Of a DNA stretch of 64,000 nt, positions 61,373-64,000 are shown in pieces. This DNA comes from Pseudomonas sp. dw_358 (lineage in GTDB: Bacteria > Pseudomonadota > Gammaproteobacteria > Pseudomonadales > Pseudomonadaceae), in assembly GCF_018449655.1 (NCBI RefSeq), contig NZ_JAAVUX010000001.1, forward strand, positions 248,001 to 312,000, read 5' to 3'. Below the pieces are notes generated by a model, which was not told the origin of the DNA, did not search any database, and saw only the letters and a list, made by a program, of their open reading frames with translations. The number at the start of each line of letters is the position of its first letter. Within the stretch, counting starts at the first letter, position 1. Position numbers and translations under genes: made by a program.

Positions 61373-62374
61373 ATGCCGATCCGTCACAGCATCGTCCATT
61401 TGATCGACAAGAAACCCGATGGCACGCCCGCCGTGCTGCATGCCCGCGACTCGGAACTGGGAGAATCCGCCGCCATCGAAAACCTGCTGGCCGACCTCAA
61501 CGACAGCTATAACGCTAAACAAGGCAAAGCCTGGGGGCTGTTCCACGGCGAATCCGGTGCCTATCCGTTCAGCGGCTGGCTGCGGCAGTATCTGGACGCC
61601 GATCAGGACTTCACCGCGTTCAGCCGCCAAGCGGTCGAGCACCTGCAAAAACTGATGGAAGAATCCAACCTCTCCACCGGCGGCCACGTGCTGTTTGCCC
61701 ACTACCAACAGGGCATGACCGACTACCTGGCTATTGCCCTGCTGCATCACAGCGAAGGCGTGGCGGTGAACGCGCAACTGGATGTCACGCCCTCGCGACA
61801 TCTGGACCTGAGCCAACTGCACCTGGCAGCGCGCATCAACATTTCCGAATGGCAGAACAACAAGCAGTCCAAGCAGTACATCTCGTTCATCAAGGGCAAG
61901 AACGGCAAGAAGGTCTCGGAATACTTCCGCGACTTCATCGGCTGCCAGGAAGGTGTCGACGGCCCGGGCGAAACCCGTACCTTGCTCAAGGCCTTCAGCG
62001 ATTTCGTCGAAAGCGAAGACCTGCCCGAAGAGTCGGCCCGGGAAAAAACCCAGACGCTGGTGGACTACGCCAGCAGCCAGTCGAAAATGGGCGAGCCCAT
62101 GGGGCTGGAAGAGTTGTCCGGGTTGATCGACGAGGACCGCCCGCGGGCCTTCTACGACCATATCCGCAACAAGGATTACGGCCTCTCGCCGGAGATTCCG
62201 GCGGATAAACGCACCTTGAATCAGTTCCGCCGTTTCACCGGTCGGGCCGAGGGTCTGTCCATCAGTTTCGAGGCCCATCTGCTGGGCTCGAAGATCGAGT
62301 ACGACGAAGAGGCCGGGACCTTGATCATCAAGGGGCTACCGACGCAATTGACCGATCAGTTGAAGCGACGGTGA
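61373..62374 (+). CDS. ndpA: Nucleoid-associated protein YejK/NdpA
   Basis: This 333-residue protein starts [29 protein letters not shown] and shows the family segments [50 protein letters not shown] and [14 protein letters not shown]. YejK binds the nucleoid; its precise function is uncertain. It is divergent from hupN, so two nucleoid proteins share one control region. Confidence 0.93.
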   Translation: MPIRHSIVHLIDKKPDGTPAVLHARDSELGESAAIENLLADLNDSYNAKQGKAWGLFHGESGAYPFSGWLRQYLDADQDFTAFSRQAVEHLQKLMEESNLSTGGHVLFAHYQQGMTDYLAIALLHHSEGVAVNAQLDVTPSRHLDLSQLHLAARINISEWQNNKQSKQYISFIKGKNGKKVSEYFRDFIGCQEGVDGPGETRTLLKAFSDFVESEDLPEESAREKTQTLVDYASSQSKMGEPMGLEELSGLIDEDRPRAFYDHIRNKDYGLSPEIPADKRTLNQFRRFTGRAEGLSISFEAHLLGSKIEYDEEAGTLIIKGLPTQLTDQLKRR

Positions 62375-62402
62375 GCCAGCGCCTGTTACCGTCGCCTGGT
62401 TT

Positions 62403-62416
62403 CCGAGCAAGCTCGG
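62403..62416. repeat. Short REP core after ndpA
   Basis: CCGAGC-AA-GCTCGG is a perfect 14-base palindrome, the reverse of the GAGCTTGCTC core seen at three other gaps. It lies between ndpA and the convergent Sel1-repeat gene. Confidence 0.7.
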
Positions 62417-62428
62417 TCTTACGGGGGG

Positions 62429-63172
62429 TTAGCCAGTCAAATGCTCCATCTGCGCCTGATACGCTGCTGCCAGCGCCCGCACCCGCGTATCTTCGGCCTG
62501 CGCCAGCAGCGGCCCGCTGACTCGCAGGAAATTCAGGTTGCCACCGTGCAGCGCTAGCTGAAACCAGCTCAACGCTGCCTCCACATTGCCCAGCTCGGCC
62601 AGCACCGACGCATGGCTGAACTGCCCACGAAAATCCCCCGCCTCGGCAGAACATCGATACCAATGTCGGGCCTGCGCCACGTCCACCGCACAGGCCAGCC
62701 CCTGCTCCAGATAACGCCCCAGCAGGTTCATCGATTTGGCATGCCCTGCCTCAGCCGCCAGTCGGTACCAGCCCAGGGCCTGAGGTTGATTCACCGCCAC
62801 ACCCTGGCCGGTGGCCAGCATGTTGGCGTAGTTGTACATGGCCCAATCCAGCCCCGCCATGGCCGCCAACCGATAATGCCGCGCGGCCACGCTCGGGTCC
62901 GCCTCACAGCCCCAGCCATGCTCGTGACAACGCCCGAGCATGTTGCGCGCCATCAGATGCCCACGGCCGGCCGCGATGGCAAACCATTGCAGCGCCAGCG
63001 GCTGATCACGATCAATGCCGCGCCCGTCCAGCAGGATCTGCCCGAGCAGTGCCTGGGCATCCACGTCATTTGCCCCGGCCGCCGCCAGAATGGCCCGCGC
63101 CGGGTGCTCGTCCAGCAGCGTGCGCCAGCCGGCGTCATCCAGCGGCTGGCGATGGCGTATGCGAAAGTCCAT
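62429..63172 (-). CDS. Sel1-like repeat protein downstream of piuC
   Basis: This 247-residue protein has several Sel1/TPR-like helical repeats, for example ALLGQILLDGRGIDRDQPLALQWFAIAA, ARNMLGRCHEHGWGCEADP and SMNLLGRYLEQGLACAVDVAQARHWYRCSA. Such proteins mediate protein contacts. The start at 63172 lies one base after the piuC stop codon; a longer frame would overlap piuC. From memory the same pair follows the PiuA siderophore receptor in other pseudomonads, so an iron-linked role is likely. Confidence 0.84.
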   Translation of the reverse strand: MDFRIRHRQPLDDAGWRTLLDEHPARAILAAAGANDVDAQALLGQILLDGRGIDRDQPLALQWFAIAAGRGHLMARNMLGRCHEHGWGCEADPSVAARHYRLAAMAGLDWAMYNYANMLATGQGVAVNQPQALGWYRLAAEAGHAKSMNLLGRYLEQGLACAVDVAQARHWYRCSAEAGDFRGQFSHASVLAELGNVEAALSWFQLALHGGNLNFLRVSGPLLAQAEDTRVRALAAAYQAQMEHLTG

Positions 63173-63173
63173 G

Positions 63174-63854
63174 TCAGACCTCGACCCAGCGCCGCAGCAG
63201 ATTGTGGTAATTACCCGTAAGCTGCAGCAACGCCGGGTGGTCCGGCACATCGGCGCTCAGGTGGCGGATGGCGGTGTCCATCTCGTACAGCAGGGTGCGC
63301 TGACTGTCCTCGCGCACCAGGCTCTGGGTCCAGAAAAACGCCGCATAGCGTGCCCCACGGCTGACCCCGTTGACCTTGTGCAGGCTGGTGCCGGGATACA
63401 ACAGCAAGTCGCCAGCAGGCAGTTTCAGCTCGCGCGTCCCGTAGGTGTCCTGGATCACCAGTTCGCCGCCGTCATAGTCGTCGGGGTCACTGAGAAACAA
63501 GGTCGAGGACAGGTCGGTGCGCACCCGCTCGATGGAACCTCGAGACTGGCGCACGGCGTTATCAATATGAAAATCGAAATGGCCACCGGCGGTGTAGCAA
63601 TTGAGCAGCGGCGGGAACACCTTGTTCGGTAACGCCGCCGACATGAACAGCGGATTGCTCCACAACCGTTCCAGCAAGGCCGCGCCGATTTCCTTGGCCA
63701 GCGGGTGCCCCTCCGGCAGTTGCAGGTTGTGCTTGGCCTTGGCCGATTGATGGCCGGCGGTGATCTTGCCGTCGGCCCAGTCGGCCTGCTCCAGAGCCTG
63801 GCGGATGCGCAGAACCTCGTCGGGCATGAACACGCCGGGGATGTGTAAAAGCAT
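63174..63854 (-). CDS. piuC: PKHD-type Fe(II)/2-oxoglutarate dioxygenase PiuC
   Basis: This 226-residue oxygenase has the iron ligands His96 and Asp98 ([10 protein letters not shown]) and His159 (GTSLHKVNG), and the 2-oxoglutarate Arg169 (RGARYAAFF). It begins [14 protein letters not shown], the PiuC/PKHD form. The substrate is unknown; these enzymes accompany catechol-siderophore receptors. A Fur-like box lies 34 bases upstream, so it should be made under iron shortage. I chose the start at 63854, since the extra upstream codons are atypical. Confidence 0.9.
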   Translation of the reverse strand: MLLHIPGVFMPDEVLRIRQALEQADWADGKITAGHQSAKAKHNLQLPEGHPLAKEIGAALLERLWSNPLFMSAALPNKVFPPLLNCYTAGGHFDFHIDNAVRQSRGSIERVRTDLSSTLFLSDPDDYDGGELVIQDTYGTRELKLPAGDLLLYPGTSLHKVNGVSRGARYAAFFWTQSLVREDSQRTLLYEMDTAIRHLSADVPDHPALLQLTGNYHNLLRRWVEV

Positions 63855-63887
63855 GACGGCAGCACCTGAAAACAAGAAGTCACCAAT

Positions 63888-63906
63888 GGTATTGATTCTT
63901 ATTGCC
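63888..63906 (-). promoter_or_regulatory. Fur-like box upstream of piuC
   Basis: GGTATTGATTCTTATTGCC matches the 19-base Fur consensus GATAATGATAATCATTATC at 12 positions by my count. It lies where the piuC promoter should be. The remaining stretch to 64000 is A/T-rich and shows no gene. Confidence 0.55.
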
Positions 63907-64000
63907 TAAAAACAGGGTCGAGATCGTGCTGGCAGCAAAAATGTAGAAGATTTGTCGTGGCAATGTGTAAAGAATGTAAATTAGTCGCGAATAGTAATGC

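Overview
The window is about 62-64% GC chromosomal DNA of a Pseudomonas, most likely of the P. fluorescens/P. putida side of the genus. The gene order matches, from memory, two blocks of P. putida KT2440 and P. aeruginosa PAO1: mqo-hpt-upp-uraA-hemH-...-phr-pagL-murI-moeB-prmC-prfA-hemA-lolB-ispE-tRNA-Gln-prs-rplY-pth-ychF, and gcvHP/gcvT-csp-lptGF-pepA-holC-valS-rlmF-hupN-ndpA. REP/REPIN palindromes of the type common in P. fluorescens sit in several gaps. I see no phage, insertion sequence, CRISPR array or toxin island, so most of the window is core genome.

Layout. 1-6.0 kb: start of a DUF1302 gene, a fatty-acyl-CoA ligase, a LysE exporter, a D-2-hydroxyacid dehydrogenase, rsmC, and a GDT1/TMEM165 transporter behind a yybP-ykoY-type (manganese) riboswitch. 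6.0-9.4 kb: an SRAP protein with altered active-site residues, two small conserved proteins, a PlsC-type acyltransferase and a YajG-type lipoprotein. 10.0-17.2 kb: mqo, purine and pyrimidine salvage (hpt, upp, uraA), hemH and a YfcH epimerase. 17.4-22.1 kb: a probable light- or photodamage-response cluster (FAD oxidoreductase, Trp-rich protein, DUF523/DUF1722 protein, MerR regulator without a visible B12 site, photolyase); two promoters in it carry the same 28-bp inverted-repeat operator. 22.2-27.6 kb, minus strand: pagL, then the tightly packed hemA-prfA-prmC-moeB-murI operon. 27.8-34.6 kb, plus strand: TPR lipoprotein, lolB, ispE, tRNA-Gln(UUG), prs, rplY, pth, ychF. 34.9-38.6 kb: a molybdenum S/N-oxide reductase and an SDR-TetR operon with a clear operator inside its promoter. 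38.9-43.1 kb: PQQ glucose dehydrogenase and an OprB porin for periplasmic glucose oxidation. 43.3-47.8 kb: gcvH-gcvP-gcvT behind a well-formed sigma-54 promoter and TyrR/GcsR-like palindromes. 48.1-53.4 kb: cold-shock protein, lptFG, pepA, holC and a small partner. 53.4-56.7 kb: two divergent LLM-class flavin enzymes with a GcvA-type LysR regulator, which looks like an accessory insertion before valS. 56.8-62.4 kb: valS, rlmF, hupN, ndpA. 62.4-63.9 kb: Sel1-repeat protein and PiuC with a Fur-like box.

Most interesting points: the duplicated MerR-type operator that links the FAD oxidoreductase and photolyase transcription units; the paired LLM flavin enzymes with their LysR regulator; the sigma-54/GcsR-like control region of the glycine cleavage operon; and the SRAP protein that keeps Cys2 and the active-site Glu but lacks the usual Asn and His. 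Family names are from pattern recognition of the translated sequence and statements on synteny are from memory; no database search was run.
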